Source: Polynucleobacter alcilacus
GTDB lineage: Bacteria; Pseudomonadota; Gammaproteobacteria; Burkholderiales; Burkholderiaceae
NCBI RefSeq assembly: GCF_018881545.1
Contig: NZ_JACVQD010000001.1
Span: 62,001 to 126,000 of the forward strand
Direction: 5' to 3'
Length of the DNA stretch: 64,000 bases
This document shows positions 27,319 to 36,434 of this stretch, piece after piece. A program made the position numbers and the translations under genes. Every line of letters starts with the position of its first letter. Within the stretch, counting starts at the first letter, position 1. Below the pieces are notes generated by a model. The model did not search any database and was not told the origin of the DNA. It worked only from the letters and a program-made list of their open reading frames with translations.

Positions 27319-27343
27319 CCCCAGCAATTTGCTGGGGTTTTTT
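27319..27343 (+). terminator. Intrinsic terminator in the leuA leader
   Basis: CCCCAGCA and TGCTGGGG form an eight-pair stem around ATT, followed by six T residues. It lies between pssA and leuA and after the leucine-rich frame, so it would act as an attenuator and might also end the upstream ilv-pss transcript. Confidence 0.9.
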
Positions 27344-27402
27344 GTTTTTAAGAACCCAATTTAGTAACAAACCAATTCAGTATTTAAAACCGGAGAGTAG
27401 TG

Positions 27403-28950
27403 ATGAGCGATAAAGTAATCATTTTCGATACCACCTTGCGTGATGGTGAGCAATCCCCAGGCGCCTCGATGACTAAGGATGAAAAAGTCCGTATTGCGCG
27501 CCAATTAGAGCGACTCAAAGTCGATGTGATTGAAGCCGGTTTTGCTGCGAGCTCCGAAGGTGACTTTCAGGCTATTTCTGCAGTTGCTGCGGCCATTAAA
27601 GATTCCATCGTCTGCTCTTTGGCTAGAGCAAATGACAAAGATATTACCCGTGCATCAGATGCATTAAAGGCTGCCAAAGCGAAACGTATTCATGCATTCT
27701 TAGCCACCAGCCCTTTGCATATGGCAGTGAAGTTACGGATGTCACCAGAAGAAGTATTGGAGCAGGCAAAGCGCTCGATTCGTTTTGCTAGAAATTTGGC
27801 TGATGATATTGAATTTTCAGCTGAAGACGGCTATCGCTCTGAGATGGATTTCTTGTGCAGAGTAGTTGAAGGTGTCATCAATGAAGGCGCAACGACGATC
27901 AATATTCCGGATACTGTTGGCTATGCAACTCCAGAACTGTATGGAGAATTTATTAAGACTTTGCGTACCCGCGTGCCGAACTCAGATAAAGCCTTATGGT
28001 CGGTACATTGCCATAACGACTTGGGTATGGCGGTCGCAAATTCCTTGGCAGGTGTGAAGATTGGAGGCGCTCGCCAGATCGAGTGCACTATCAATGGCTT
28101 GGGTGAGCGCGCTGGCAATACCGCTTTAGAAGAGATTGTGATGGCTTTGCGTACGCGCAAGGATTATTTTGATCTGGTTTGCGGTATTGATGCGACCCAA
28201 ATTGTGCCTGCCTCTAAATTGGTTTCCCATATCACGGGATTTGTGGTGCAGCCGAATAAAGCGGTGGTGGGTGCGAATGCATTTGCACACGCTTCCGGCA
28301 TTCATCAGGATGGTATTTTGAAGAACCGTGAAACCTATGAAATCATGCGCGCAGAAGATGTGGGTTGGTCTACAAATAAGATTGTGTTGGGCAAATTATC
28401 GGGGCGTAATGCGTTCAAACAACGTTTGCAAGAATTGGGTATTACGGTTGAAGCCGAAGCAGACGTCAATGAAGCATTTGCGCGCTTTAAAGCATTGGCT
28501 GATCAAAAGTCAGAGATATTCGATGAAGACATCATTGCCATCATGTCTGCTTCTGCTGCTGCAGAAGAGGGTGAGCATTACCACTTTATTTCTTTGAGTC
28601 AACATTCCGAAACCGGTGAGCGCCCTAAGTCACGAGTTACTTTCCGCATGGGGGATAAAGAGGTAAGTTCAGAGTCGGAGGGCAATGGCCCAGTAGACGC
28701 GAGCTTAAATGCAATTGAAGAAATGGCGCAGAGTGGGGCAGAGCAATTGCTTTACTCAGTCAATGCCATTACTTCGGGCACACAGTCGCAAGGTGAGGTT
28801 ACTGTGCGTTTAGCGAAGGGCGGTCGGATTGTGAATGGCGTGGGAACTGACCCTGATATCATCGCCGCTTCCGCTAAAGCCTACTTAGCTGCTTTGAATA
28901 AATTGCATGATTCTAGCCAAATCAAACTCAATGCACAGATGACCCCCTAA
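27403..28950 (+). CDS. leuA: 2-isopropylmalate synthase
   Basis: The 515-residue enzyme condenses acetyl-CoA with 2-ketoisovalerate, the first committed step to leucine. The metal-binding start [18 protein letters not shown] is intact, with [18 protein letters not shown] and [20 protein letters not shown] in the TIM barrel and [17 protein letters not shown] in the linker. The C-terminal domain (about residues 390-510) is the LeuA dimer regulatory domain for leucine feedback. The ATG is favoured over the overlapping GTG because GGAGAG at 27392-27397 then has normal spacing. Expression is probably controlled by the upstream attenuator. Confidence 0.96.
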   Translation: MSDKVIIFDTTLRDGEQSPGASMTKDEKVRIARQLERLKVDVIEAGFAASSEGDFQAISAVAAAIKDSIVCSLARANDKDITRASDALKAAKAKRIHAFLATSPLHMAVKLRMSPEEVLEQAKRSIRFARNLADDIEFSAEDGYRSEMDFLCRVVEGVINEGATTINIPDTVGYATPELYGEFIKTLRTRVPNSDKALWSVHCHNDLGMAVANSLAGVKIGGARQIECTINGLGERAGNTALEEIVMALRTRKDYFDLVCGIDATQIVPASKLVSHITGFVVQPNKAVVGANAFAHASGIHQDGILKNRETYEIMRAEDVGWSTNKIVLGKLSGRNAFKQRLQELGITVEAEADVNEAFARFKALADQKSEIFDEDIIAIMSASAAAEEGEHYHFISLSQHSETGERPKSRVTFRMGDKEVSSESEGNGPVDASLNAIEEMAQSGAEQLLYSVNAITSGTQSQGEVTVRLAKGGRIVNGVGTDPDIIAASAKAYLAALNKLHDSSQIKLNAQMTP

Positions 28951-28986
28951 CACCCCCCTTACACTTTAGGCATCAACTAAACCTAG

Positions 28987-29583
28987 TTATTTGTTTAGCT
29001 CAGTATCTTTATAGTACTTAGAGCCCTTGCCGGTGATTTCAGCGGCAAGGCCTGAGTCAGTTAACTGATACATCAGTATTCCGTCGGCGACGATATTAGC
29101 GTCATGGTAGGCATCCCCATTTTTTTCGTATTTGGCAGCTGCCGTTACTTGACCCCCGAAAGTCCAGCCAGAATTAACAAAATCATTTAGAGCTGTTGCT
29201 TTTTGAAATACAAAAATCGTTTGAGTTGATTTAATACCCATGCCAAGTCCTGCTTGAACCTCAGCCATATCCATATAAATCGGTTTTGATGATGATTTGC
29301 TAAACACTACGCCAGTACCGGTTCCACCCCCTGCGATCAGAATCTTCATGCCAAAGTTACTAAAAGTAGCATAGCCAGCAGATTTTTCAATGAGATCTTT
29401 TGCTTGCGGGGCTACTTTGTAGAGATTTTTCAGAATGTCATCATTCTTTTTTAGGATGTCATCTTTTTGCTGGGCAATCGTCTTGCTTGGGCCAAACATA
29501 GAAGAAAATTGAGCAGATGCGGGTTGATTGAGGCTTAAGCCAATCAACAGCAGGGCAATGAGGGTGCGGTATAAAGAAGTCAT
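28987..29583 (-). CDS. Secreted SYLF (Ysc84-like) domain protein
   Basis: The 198-residue protein has a signal peptide ending near PASAQF and a SYLF/Ysc84 domain: LIEKSAGYATFSNFGMKILI, GGGTGTGVVFSKSSSKPIYM, MAEVQAGLGMGIKSTQTIFV and a C-terminal lipid-binding pattern. Eukaryotic SYLF proteins bind phosphoinositides and actin; bacterial secreted ones are of unknown role and may bind lipids in the periplasm. A polar helical stretch precedes the domain (DDILKKNDDILKNLYKVA). It is a single gene convergent with leuA and divergent from rpsO. Confidence 0.88.
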   Translation of the reverse strand: MTSLYRTLIALLLIGLSLNQPASAQFSSMFGPSKTIAQQKDDILKKNDDILKNLYKVAPQAKDLIEKSAGYATFSNFGMKILIAGGGTGTGVVFSKSSSKPIYMDMAEVQAGLGMGIKSTQTIFVFQKATALNDFVNSGWTFGGQVTAAAKYEKNGDAYHDANIVADGILMYQLTDSGLAAEITGKGSKYYKDTELNK

Positions 29584-29684
29584 ATTTGTAAGTTATTGAT
29601 TTATATAGTTATTTATATTTGTAGGGGGAGGATACTAAAGCATACCAATTATTCTTCGGTTAAGCCCTATTTTAGGGGTCTGTC

Positions 29685-29693
29685 TGCTACAAT
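29685..29693 (+). promoter_or_regulatory. Candidate extended -10 promoter for rpsO
   Basis: TGCTACAAT matches an extended -10 element (TGn plus TACAAT), about 100 bases before the rpsO start. No good -35 box is seen at the normal spacing, as is usual for extended -10 promoters. Confidence 0.4.
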
Positions 29694-29795
29694 TCGAGGG
29701 CTTTGATTTGTAAAGCTTTTTTGTTTTATTTTGTTAAAAACGCACGACACCGATTGGGTGAAAGCTCAAGTGTTCGCAAGTAAGGAGTATTAAAA

Positions 29796-30065
29796 ATGGC
29801 AGTTGCTGATATTAAAACGGCGGAAATCGTCAAAGATAACGCGCGCAGCGCAAACGATACGGGTAGCCCTGAAGTTCAAGTTTCATTGCTAACAGCCCGC
29901 ATCAATGAATTAACCCCCCATTTCAAGGCTAACGCTAAAGACCATCACAGCCGTCGTGGCTTGTTGAAGATGGTTTCACGTCGCCGTCGCCTCTTGGATT
30001 ATCTCAAGGGCAAAGATTTGGACCGCTATCGCGCATTGATCGAGAAATTAGGTCTCCGTAAGTAA
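29796..30065 (+). CDS. rpsO: 30S ribosomal protein S15
   Basis: The 89-residue protein binds the central domain of 16S rRNA early in 30S assembly. [40 protein letters not shown] and [19 protein letters not shown] are the family landmarks. AAGGAG before the ATG is a strong ribosome-binding site. It is followed by a hairpin with T run and then pnp, the order found throughout proteobacteria. Confidence 0.97.
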   Translation: MAVADIKTAEIVKDNARSANDTGSPEVQVSLLTARINELTPHFKANAKDHHSRRGLLKMVSRRRRLLDYLKGKDLDRYRALIEKLGLRK

Positions 30066-30082
30066 TTCTTTATCGGTATGCA

Positions 30083-30144
30083 ATGCCATCTATCTTAGGG
30101 TTGTTTCGTCACCGAATCAGTCTTAAGCAGATGGCATGTTTTTT
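30083..30144 (+). terminator. Long hairpin with T run after rpsO
   Basis: ATGCCATCT pairs with AGATGGCAT over a loop of about 36 bases, with a short inner pairing, followed by G and six T residues. It probably ends part of the rpsO transcription while letting some continue into pnp, or serves as a processing site, as known for the rpsO-pnp junction in E. coli. Confidence 0.65.
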
Positions 30145-30179
30145 GGGCGTTTCAAGATTATTTGTGTAGGGGATTGTGT

Positions 30180-30286
30180 CATTCCAATGAGTTTCTGAAA
30201 ATCAATTCAGAGCCTCCCTGGAATGGCATCCCTAGTGATCTTAAATCGCTCCAGTGTTGTCGTGACACTGCTTTATCCCACGACAA
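30180..30286 (+). promoter_or_regulatory. Structured leader of pnp
   Basis: Two inverted repeats lie in the untranslated stretch before pnp. CATTCCA (30180-30186) pairs with TGGAATG (30219-30225), and TTGTCGTG (30257-30264) pairs perfectly with CACGACAA (30279-30286). An alternative pairing AGTGT/ACACT overlaps the second stem. In E. coli a pnp leader stem is cut by RNase III and PNPase then represses its own mRNA; a like mechanism is inferred here from position and structure only. Confidence 0.5.
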
Positions 30287-30334
30287 GCGTGAAATTCATG
30301 TGAGTTTTACGTGAACAATTTGGAGAAGATCAGA

Positions 30335-32512
30335 ATGACTATGTTTACAAAAGCAGTAAAAAGTTTTCAATGGGGCAACCATCAAGTAACAATGGAAACA
30401 GGCGAGATTGCGCGCCAATCCGGTGGTGCCGTTATTGTGAATATCGACGACACAGTAGTAATGGGAACTGTAGTGGCATCAAAGTCTGCAAAGCCAGGCC
30501 AATCATTTTTCCCACTCACTGTTGATTACCTAGAAAAAACCTACGCGGCAGGCAAGATTCCTGGCGGTTTTTTCCGTCGTGAAGGTCGCCCATCAGAAGG
30601 TGAGACTTTGATCTCCCGTTTGATCGATCGCCCATTGCGCCCATTATTCCCAGAAGGTTTCTTGAACGAAGTTCAGGTAGTCGTGCATGTGTTGTCTATC
30701 AACCCTGACGTTCCTGCCGATATTCCAGCCTTAATCGCAGCATCTGCAGCCTTGGCTATTTCAGGCATTCCTTTTGCTGGCCCAGTTGGCGCAGCGCGCG
30801 TCGGTTATGCCGATGGTCAATACCTATTGAACCCAACCCGCACAGAACAAGCTACTAGTGAGCTCGATTTGATCGTTGCCGGTACCCAAGCAGCGGTCTT
30901 GATGGTGGAGTCAGAAGCAAATCAATTGTCTGAAGAAGTGATGTTGGGTGCCGTTGTGTATGGTCATGACCAAATGCAAACCGCGATCAACGCCATTAAT
31001 GATTTAGTACGTGAAGCTGGCAAACCAGAGTGGGATTGGGCTGCTGCCCCTAAAGATGAGCCATTTATTGCTAAGGTCACTGCTTTGGCTGAAGCGCCAT
31101 TGCGTGAGGCTTATCAGATTCGTCAAAAAGGCGCTCGTTCAGACAAGCTCAAGGAAATTACAAAAACAGTAGTAGCTCAGTTGCAAGAAGAGGGTGACGT
31201 TGATGCAGTAGCGGTGAATGACATCTTATTTGAAATTGAAGCGAAGATTGTACGTAGCCAGATTTTGAATGGTGAGCCCCGCATTGATGGTCGCGATACC
31301 CGTACTGTTCGTCCAATTGAAATTCGTAATGGCGTATTGCCGCGTACACACGGTTCTGCATTGTTTACCCGTGGTGAAACACAGGCCCTCGTGGTAGCTA
31401 CTTTAGGTACTGCACGTGACGAGCAAATCATTGATGCGCTCGAAGGTGAATACCGTGATCGTTTCATGTTCCACTACAACATGCCTCCATTTGCGACTGG
31501 TGAAACTGGCCGCGTCGGTAGCCCAAAGCGCCGTGAAATTGGTCACGGTCGTTTAGCTAAGCGCGCCTTGATTCCAGTATTGCCAAGTGCTGAAGACTTT
31601 GCTTATAGCATTCGGGTGGTTTCAGAAATTACTGAATCTAACGGTTCTTCATCTATGGCTTCTGTTTGCGGCGGCTGTTTAGCCATGATGGATGCGGGTG
31701 TTCCAGTTAAGGCACACGTTGCTGGTGTTGCCATGGGCTTGATCCTTGATGGCAATCGTTTTGCTGTGTTGACCGATATCTTGGGTGATGAAGATCACTT
31801 AGGCGATATGGACTTCAAAGTAGCTGGTACTGCGAATGGCATTACTGCGTTGCAGATGGACATTAAGGTTCAAGGCATTACTAAAGAAATTATGCAAGTG
31901 GCTCTGGCGCAAGCTAAAGAAGGCCGTTTGCACATCTTGAGCAAAATGCAAGAAGCTATGGGTTCAGTTCGCACAGAATTGTCCGCTCACGCACCACGCA
32001 TGGTGTCATTCAAGATCCATCCTGACAAGATTCGTGAAGTGATCGGTAAGGGCGGCGCAACGATTCAAGCTTTGACTAAAGAAACCGGTTGCAGCATCGA
32101 CATTAAAGATGACGGTACCGTAACCATTGCCTCAACTAGTGCCGAAGGCATGGCTGAAGCAAAAGCACGCATTGAGGGTATTACTGCAGAAGCTGAAGTA
32201 GGCAAGATCTACGAAGGCCCAGTAGTGAAGTTGCTCGAGTTTGGTGCTTTGGTAAACATTCTTCCTGGTAAAGATGGTCTCTTGCACATCTCTGAAATCT
32301 CCACTGAGCGTGTTAAAGAAGTGAAAGACTATTTGCAAGAAGGCCAGATCGTGCGTGTGAAATTACTAGCTGCTGATGAGCGTGGTCGTTTGCGTTTATC
32401 ACTCAAAGCTGCAATGGCAGATGAAGGTGGCACGATTGCTCCTTTGGCTGGCTCATCTGATGCCAGCGCTGAAGTGGTTGCTGAAGTAGCTCCAACGGAC
32501 GAAACAGCTTAA
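30335..32512 (+). CDS. pnp: Polyribonucleotide nucleotidyltransferase (PNPase)
   Basis: The 725-residue 3'-to-5' phosphorolytic exoribonuclease has two RNase PH cores (first: [20 protein letters not shown]; second: [38 protein letters not shown]), a KH domain ([20 protein letters not shown], near residue 570) and an S1 domain ([20 protein letters not shown]). It acts as a trimer in mRNA decay and with RNase E in the degradosome. The first ATG, nine bases after GGAG (30322-30325), was chosen. The acidic tail after the S1 domain is probably disordered. Confidence 0.96.
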   Translation: MTMFTKAVKSFQWGNHQVTMETGEIARQSGGAVIVNIDDTVVMGTVVASKSAKPGQSFFPLTVDYLEKTYAAGKIPGGFFRREGRPSEGETLISRLIDRPLRPLFPEGFLNEVQVVVHVLSINPDVPADIPALIAASAALAISGIPFAGPVGAARVGYADGQYLLNPTRTEQATSELDLIVAGTQAAVLMVESEANQLSEEVMLGAVVYGHDQMQTAINAINDLVREAGKPEWDWAAAPKDEPFIAKVTALAEAPLREAYQIRQKGARSDKLKEITKTVVAQLQEEGDVDAVAVNDILFEIEAKIVRSQILNGEPRIDGRDTRTVRPIEIRNGVLPRTHGSALFTRGETQALVVATLGTARDEQIIDALEGEYRDRFMFHYNMPPFATGETGRVGSPKRREIGHGRLAKRALIPVLPSAEDFAYSIRVVSEITESNGSSSMASVCGGCLAMMDAGVPVKAHVAGVAMGLILDGNRFAVLTDILGDEDHLGDMDFKVAGTANGITALQMDIKVQGITKEIMQVALAQAKEGRLHILSKMQEAMGSVRTELSAHAPRMVSFKIHPDKIREVIGKGGATIQALTKETGCSIDIKDDGTVTIASTSAEGMAEAKARIEGITAEAEVGKIYEGPVVKLLEFGALVNILPGKDGLLHISEISTERVKEVKDYLQEGQIVRVKLLAADERGRLRLSLKAAMADEGGTIAPLAGSSDASAEVVAEVAPTDETA

Positions 32513-32543
32513 GTAACATCTTTAAGATCACTCGGAGTTATCA

Positions 32544-33542
32544 ATGCGTGTAATTGAGATCAAAGAATTTGGTACGCCAGAAATGTTGGTACCGACCACT
32601 CGTCCAGATCCAGCGGTTCCTGCTGCTGGTTCTGGCGAGATCTTGATTCAGGTTCTCGCAGCGGGCATTAATCGCCCAGACGTTTTACAACGTAAAGGCT
32701 TTTATCCAGTCCCTGCAGGCGCATCTGATATTCCTGGTCTCGAAGTCGCTGGTGTGATTGTGGGTGGCGATGTAGCGCATGCTGATAATGTCTTTGGTCT
32801 TAAAGTCGGCGACAAGGTTTGCGCTTTGGTACAGGGGGGTGGTTATGCAGATCTATGCACCGCACCCGTTGCCCAATGCTTGCCTTATCCAACCGGTTTC
32901 ACTGACCAAGAGGCTGCGGCCTTGCCGGAAACGTTCTTTACCGTCTGGAGTAATGTCTTCATGCGAGGCGAGCTATCTCCAGGCGAAACACTCTTAGTTC
33001 AAGGCGGCTCAAGTGGTATTGGTGTGACGGCGATTCTGATTGCTAAAGCATTGGGTCACAAGGTATTTGTTACTGCTGGTAGTGATGAGAAATGCGCTGC
33101 ATGCTTAAAGCTGGGCGCCGACTTGGCGATCAACTACAAGACACAAGATTTTGTAGAAGAGGTTAAGAAAGCGACTGATGGCAAAGGCGTCAATGTGATT
33201 CTGGATATGGTGACTGGGGCTTATGTTCAGCGTGAGATTGATTGTTTGGCTGATGACGGACGAATTGTGATTATTGCTATTCAGGGGGGCTCAAAGGCTG
33301 AGGTGAGTACGAACCAAATCTTACGTCGCCGCTTAACCATAACTGGTTCAACCTTGCGTCCCCGCCCAGTATCTTTTAAGAAGCAAATTGCTAAGCAATT
33401 ATTTGAGAACGTTTGGCCTTTACTCAATGCCGGTCAACTAAAGCCAGTGATCTATCAAACCTTTTCGCTCGATCAAGCAGCAGATGCGCATCGTTTGATG
33501 GAATCTTCCGAGCATGTCGGCAAAATTGTTTTAACGGTTTAA
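32544..33542 (+). CDS. NAD(P)H quinone oxidoreductase (PIG3/Qor-type MDR)
   Basis: The 332-residue medium-chain reductase has an N-terminal GroES-like domain (ILIQVLAAGINRPDVLQRKG, FYPVPAGASDIPGLEVAGVI) and a Rossmann domain (LLVQGGSSGIGVTAILIAKA). No zinc-binding Cys or His set is present, which places it with zinc-free quinone reductases of the PIG3 type. It probably reduces quinones with NADPH in the cytoplasm. Its start lies 31 bases after pnp, and tpiA follows 23 bases later, so the three may be co-transcribed. Confidence 0.9.
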   Translation: MRVIEIKEFGTPEMLVPTTRPDPAVPAAGSGEILIQVLAAGINRPDVLQRKGFYPVPAGASDIPGLEVAGVIVGGDVAHADNVFGLKVGDKVCALVQGGGYADLCTAPVAQCLPYPTGFTDQEAAALPETFFTVWSNVFMRGELSPGETLLVQGGSSGIGVTAILIAKALGHKVFVTAGSDEKCAACLKLGADLAINYKTQDFVEEVKKATDGKGVNVILDMVTGAYVQREIDCLADDGRIVIIAIQGGSKAEVSTNQILRRRLTITGSTLRPRPVSFKKQIAKQLFENVWPLLNAGQLKPVIYQTFSLDQAADAHRLMESSEHVGKIVLTV

Positions 33543-33565
33543 TCTTTTCTCACTAAGCCATTCTT

Positions 33566-34324
33566 ATGCGACCCCTCATCGTCATCGGCAACTGGAAAAT
33601 GAATGGCAGTCTTGCTAGCAATCAGGATTGGATTAAGACAGTTGCCCGCGGCATGGAAAGTGGTATGCCATCTGGACGGAAGTTCGTTGTATGTCCACCG
33701 TTTCCGTATTTGTCACAATGCGCTACTTTAATTAAAGAACATTCTTTGGCATTCCTAGGTCTTGGCGCCCAAGATGCATCGGCACATATATCCGGTGCTT
33801 ACACCGGTGAAGTAGCCGCCTCCATGCTCAAAGAAATGGGTTGTAGTTATGTTGTTGTGGGCCATTCTGAGCGTCGACAGATGCATCATGAAGTCGATGA
33901 AGTAGTTGCTGCAAAAGCCTTGCAAGTTTTAGATGGCGGGATGACTCCCGTGATTTGTGTTGGTGAAACAGCCGATGAGAGAAATTCAGGTAGGGCAGAA
34001 GAAGTGGTGTGTGGCCAAGTCGCTAAGCAGGTCTCGGTTTTGCAAGATCGCTTGGCGGACTGCTTAATTGCCTATGAGCCCGTATGGGCTATTGGTACAG
34101 GCAAGGTGGCTAGCGCCCAGTTAGCGCAAGATATGCATCGCGTGATTCGTCTGCAGCTAACAGAATTTAACGAGGATGTGGCAGCACACGTAGGAATTTT
34201 GTATGGCGGCAGTATCAAACCAGATAATGCCGTTGAATTGTTTGCAATGCCAGATATTGATGGTGGATTGGTTGGGGGAGCGTCTTTGAACCCTCAGGAC
34301 TTTCTGGCTATCTGTCAGGCATAG
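33566..34324 (+). CDS. tpiA: Triosephosphate isomerase
   Basis: The 252-residue TIM-barrel enzyme interconverts dihydroxyacetone phosphate and glyceraldehyde 3-phosphate. Catalytic landmarks are GNWKMNGS (Lys), VVVGHSERR (His) and IAYEPVWAIGTGKVAS (Glu and flexible loop 6). GILYGGSIKPDNAVELF is the phosphate-binding block. It is followed by secG, and the tpiA-secG-tRNA-Leu-nuo order is common in proteobacteria. Confidence 0.96.
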   Translation: MRPLIVIGNWKMNGSLASNQDWIKTVARGMESGMPSGRKFVVCPPFPYLSQCATLIKEHSLAFLGLGAQDASAHISGAYTGEVAASMLKEMGCSYVVVGHSERRQMHHEVDEVVAAKALQVLDGGMTPVICVGETADERNSGRAEEVVCGQVAKQVSVLQDRLADCLIAYEPVWAIGTGKVASAQLAQDMHRVIRLQLTEFNEDVAAHVGILYGGSIKPDNAVELFAMPDIDGGLVGGASLNPQDFLAICQA

Positions 34325-34346
34325 ATTTTTTATTTGGAGATAAATC

Positions 34347-34700
34347 GTGGAATGGCTTAAGACTTTATTGATCGTATTGCAGGTAATTTCAGCGTTAGCT
34401 GTCATTCTATTAGTGCTATTACAGCAAGGTAAAGGCGCTGATATGGGGGCTGCATTTGGATCTGGTGCCTCTGGTAGCCTGTTTGGTGCCAGCGGTTCTG
34501 CTAATTTCCTTTCTCATACAACAGCTGTTTTTGCGGGCATTTTCTTTATTTGCACCTTAGGTATTACATGGCTTGGTAATAAGAAAGAAGTAAGCCCTGG
34601 AGTTCTTTCGGGAACTGTAGCGCCTGTCGTAGCCCCGACTGCTCCAGCAGCTCCAGTAGCCCCGGTGCAAGATCCCACTAAACCTGCAGTTCCTAAGTAA
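34347..34700 (+). CDS. secG: Preprotein translocase subunit SecG
   Basis: The 117-residue inner-membrane protein has two helices (about residues 4-22 and 53-72) joined by the conserved cytoplasmic loop LLQQGKGADMGAAFGSGASG. It assists SecYE and SecA in protein export. A Pro/Ala-rich tail of about 35 residues follows. The start is GTG, placed well after TTTGGAGA. It is convergent with nothing and leads into tRNA-Leu. Confidence 0.94.
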   Translation: MEWLKTLLIVLQVISALAVILLVLLQQGKGADMGAAFGSGASGSLFGASGSANFLSHTTAVFAGIFFICTLGITWLGNKKEVSPGVLSGTVAPVVAPTAPAAPVAPVQDPTKPAVPK

Positions 34701-34786
34701 AACAGTAGGTTTTAACGGATTTATCTGTCCGATATTTGGGGCAGTTCAGTGTTGCAATGCAGTAGAATTGAGGTGTTTTGCAAGAT

Positions 34787-34871
34787 GCCGACGTGGTGAA
34801 ATTGGTAGACACGCTATCTTGAGGGGGTAGTGGCTTAGGCTGTGCGAGTTCGAGTCTCGCCGTCGGCACCA
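34787..34871 (+). tRNA. tRNA-Leu (anticodon GAG)
   Basis: An 85-base type II tRNA with long variable arm. The acceptor stem GCCGACG pairs with CGTCGGC, then discriminator A and encoded CCA. Anticodon stem CTATC/GGTAG encloses TTGAGGG, giving anticodon GAG, which reads CUC and CUU. The T loop GTTCGAGTC is intact. Confidence 0.97.
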
Positions 34872-34897
34872 AAATGAAGTGATTTGTAGCAAGTTTT

Positions 34898-34906
34898 TGG
34901 TATAAA
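34898..34906 (+). promoter_or_regulatory. Candidate extended -10 promoter for the nuo operon
   Basis: TGGTATAAA is an extended -10 match (TGn plus TATAAA) lying between tRNA-Leu and nuoA, about 75 bases before the nuoA start. No clear -35 box is seen. The operon could also be fed by read-through from tRNA-Leu, since no terminator was found in between. Confidence 0.4.
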
Positions 34907-34980
34907 CCAAACTAGTAGGTAGTGGAATAACGAATAATTTGCTGTTTTAAGTATTACCAGACGAACGACTCAGGACCATT

Positions 34981-35340
34981 TTGAATCTCGCTAATTACTT
35001 TCCTGTTCTGCTTTTTATCCTTGTAGGTATTGGGGTTGGTTTAGTCCCCATGTTCCTCGGAAAAATGTTGGCTCCTTCTAAGCCAGATGCGGAGAAACTG
35101 TCTCCTTACGAATGTGGTTTTGAAGCTTTTGAAGACGCACGTATGAAGTTTGACGTGCGCTATTACCTCATTGCCATCCTCTTCATCCTCTTTGACCTAG
35201 AAACCGCATTCCTATTCCCATGGGGTGTTGCACTACGTGATATCGGCTGGTTTGGCTACGCCTCTATGGTGATCTTCCTCTTGGAATTCATTGTGGGATT
35301 TGTGTATATCTGGAAAAAGGGCGCTCTCGACTGGGAGTGA
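34981..35340 (+). CDS. nuoA: NADH-quinone oxidoreductase subunit A
   Basis: The 119-residue membrane subunit of complex I has three helices and the conserved loop [20 protein letters not shown] between the first two, with the next helix [20 protein letters not shown]. It is at the junction of the membrane and peripheral arms near the quinone site. The start is TTG, supported by AGGA five bases upstream. It opens a complete 14-gene operon. Confidence 0.95.
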
Positions 35341-35345
35341 TAGGT

Positions 35346-35828
35346 ATGGCATTAGAAGGCGTTCTTAAAGAAGGATTTGTTACCACCACTGCAGACCAGT
35401 TGATTAACTGGACACGCAACGGCTCTTTATGGCCCATGACCTTTGGTTTGGCTTGCTGCGCAGTTGAAATGATGCACGCAGGCGCTTCACGTTACGACTT
35501 GGACCGTTTTGGTGTGGTTTTCCGCCCATCACCACGCCAATCTGACCTGATGATTGTTGCTGGTACTTTGTGTAACAAGATGGCTCCAGCCTTACGTAAG
35601 GTATACGACCAAATGCCAGAACCGCGTTGGGTGATCTCCATGGGTTCATGTGCCAATGGTGGTGGCTATTACCATAACTCCTATTCAGTAGTACGCGGTT
35701 GCGACCGTATCGTGCCGGTCGATATTTATGTTCCTGGTTGCCCTCCCACTGCAGAGGCTTTGATTTACGGAATTATTCAGCTGCAATCCAAGATCGCTCG
35801 CACCAGCACGATCGCACGGAAGGCTTAA
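35346..35828 (+). CDS. nuoB: NADH-quinone oxidoreductase subunit B
   Basis: The 160-residue subunit carries cluster N2, the last iron-sulfur centre before quinone. The ligands are in [17 protein letters not shown] (tandem Cys), [15 protein letters not shown] and [15 protein letters not shown]. The ATG beginning MALEGVLK is preferred to the GTG that overlaps the nuoA stop. It sits at the quinone-binding interface with NuoD. Confidence 0.96.
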
Positions 35829-35831
35829 TTC

Positions 35832-36431
35832 ATGTCAGATCGTTTAATTCAACTAGCTGCCAACCTCGAAAAAGTTTTAGGCAAGCGTGCACAATCGATT
35901 GAGATTGCTTTAGGTGAGGTGACTGTCGTCTTGAATGCAGACACCTATTTTGAATCCGCCATGCTCTTGCGTGATGAGCCTACATTGGCTTTTGAGCAAC
36001 TCATTGATTTATGCGGCGTAGATTATCAAGACTTCCGCGATGGCGCTTGGGCTGGTCAACGTTTTGCTGCCGTATCGCATCTCTTGTCATTGGCGCATAA
36101 CTGGCGTTTGCGTGTGCGCGTATTTGCTCCAGAGGATTCTTATCCAATGGTGGCTTCGCTTACGCCAGTTTGGGCGGTAGCGAATTGGTTTGAGCGTGAA
36201 GCGTTTGACCTCTATGGCATCTTGTTTGATGGGCATGAAGACTTGCGCCGCATCCTGACTGACTATGGTTTCATTGGCCACCCTTTTAGAAAAGATTTCC
36301 CTATCTCTGGCAACGTAGAGATGCGTTATGACCCAGAGCTCAAGCGCGTGGTCTATCAGCCGGTGACGATTGAAGCGCGTGAGATTACGCCGCGTATCGT
36401 GCGTGAAGCGCAGTATGGAGGCCCGGTTTAA
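35832..36431 (+). CDS. nuoC: NADH-quinone oxidoreductase subunit C
   Basis: The 199-residue 30-kDa subunit of the peripheral arm. The signature is in [20 protein letters not shown] followed by [20 protein letters not shown] and FRKDFP. It has no cofactor and is a separate gene, not fused to nuoD as in E. coli. The start follows the nuoB stop after three bases. Confidence 0.96.
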   Translation: MSDRLIQLAANLEKVLGKRAQSIEIALGEVTVVLNADTYFESAMLLRDEPTLAFEQLIDLCGVDYQDFRDGAWAGQRFAAVSHLLSLAHNWRLRVRVFAPEDSYPMVASLTPVWAVANWFEREAFDLYGILFDGHEDLRRILTDYGFIGHPFRKDFPISGNVEMRYDPELKRVVYQPVTIEAREITPRIVREAQYGGPV

Positions 36432-36434
36432 GTC

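Larger units (their letters stand above)
27199..27343 (+). promoter_or_regulatory. Probable leucine-responsive transcription attenuator
   Basis: The parts of a ribosome-dependent attenuator are in order: a leucine-rich leader frame, a segment GCTTGGGGC (27255-27263) that could pair with the GCCCCAGC at 27318-27325 as an antiterminator, and an intrinsic terminator whose 5' arm uses those same bases. A small hairpin TTGAT-gag-ATCAA sits between. A ribosome stalled in the Leu run would leave the antiterminator arm free, letting transcription reach leuA. The pairing was checked by eye, not folded. Confidence 0.65.

Noticed and set aside
28977..28998. CTAAAC/GTTTAG hairpin at the leuA and SYLF gene ends as a terminator
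   Set aside because: The stem has six weak pairs and no T run on either strand.
34701..34786. Promoter for tRNA-Leu (TAGAAT at 34763-34768)
   Set aside because: A -10-like box exists but no -35 box at acceptable spacing; the tRNA may be read from the secG transcript.
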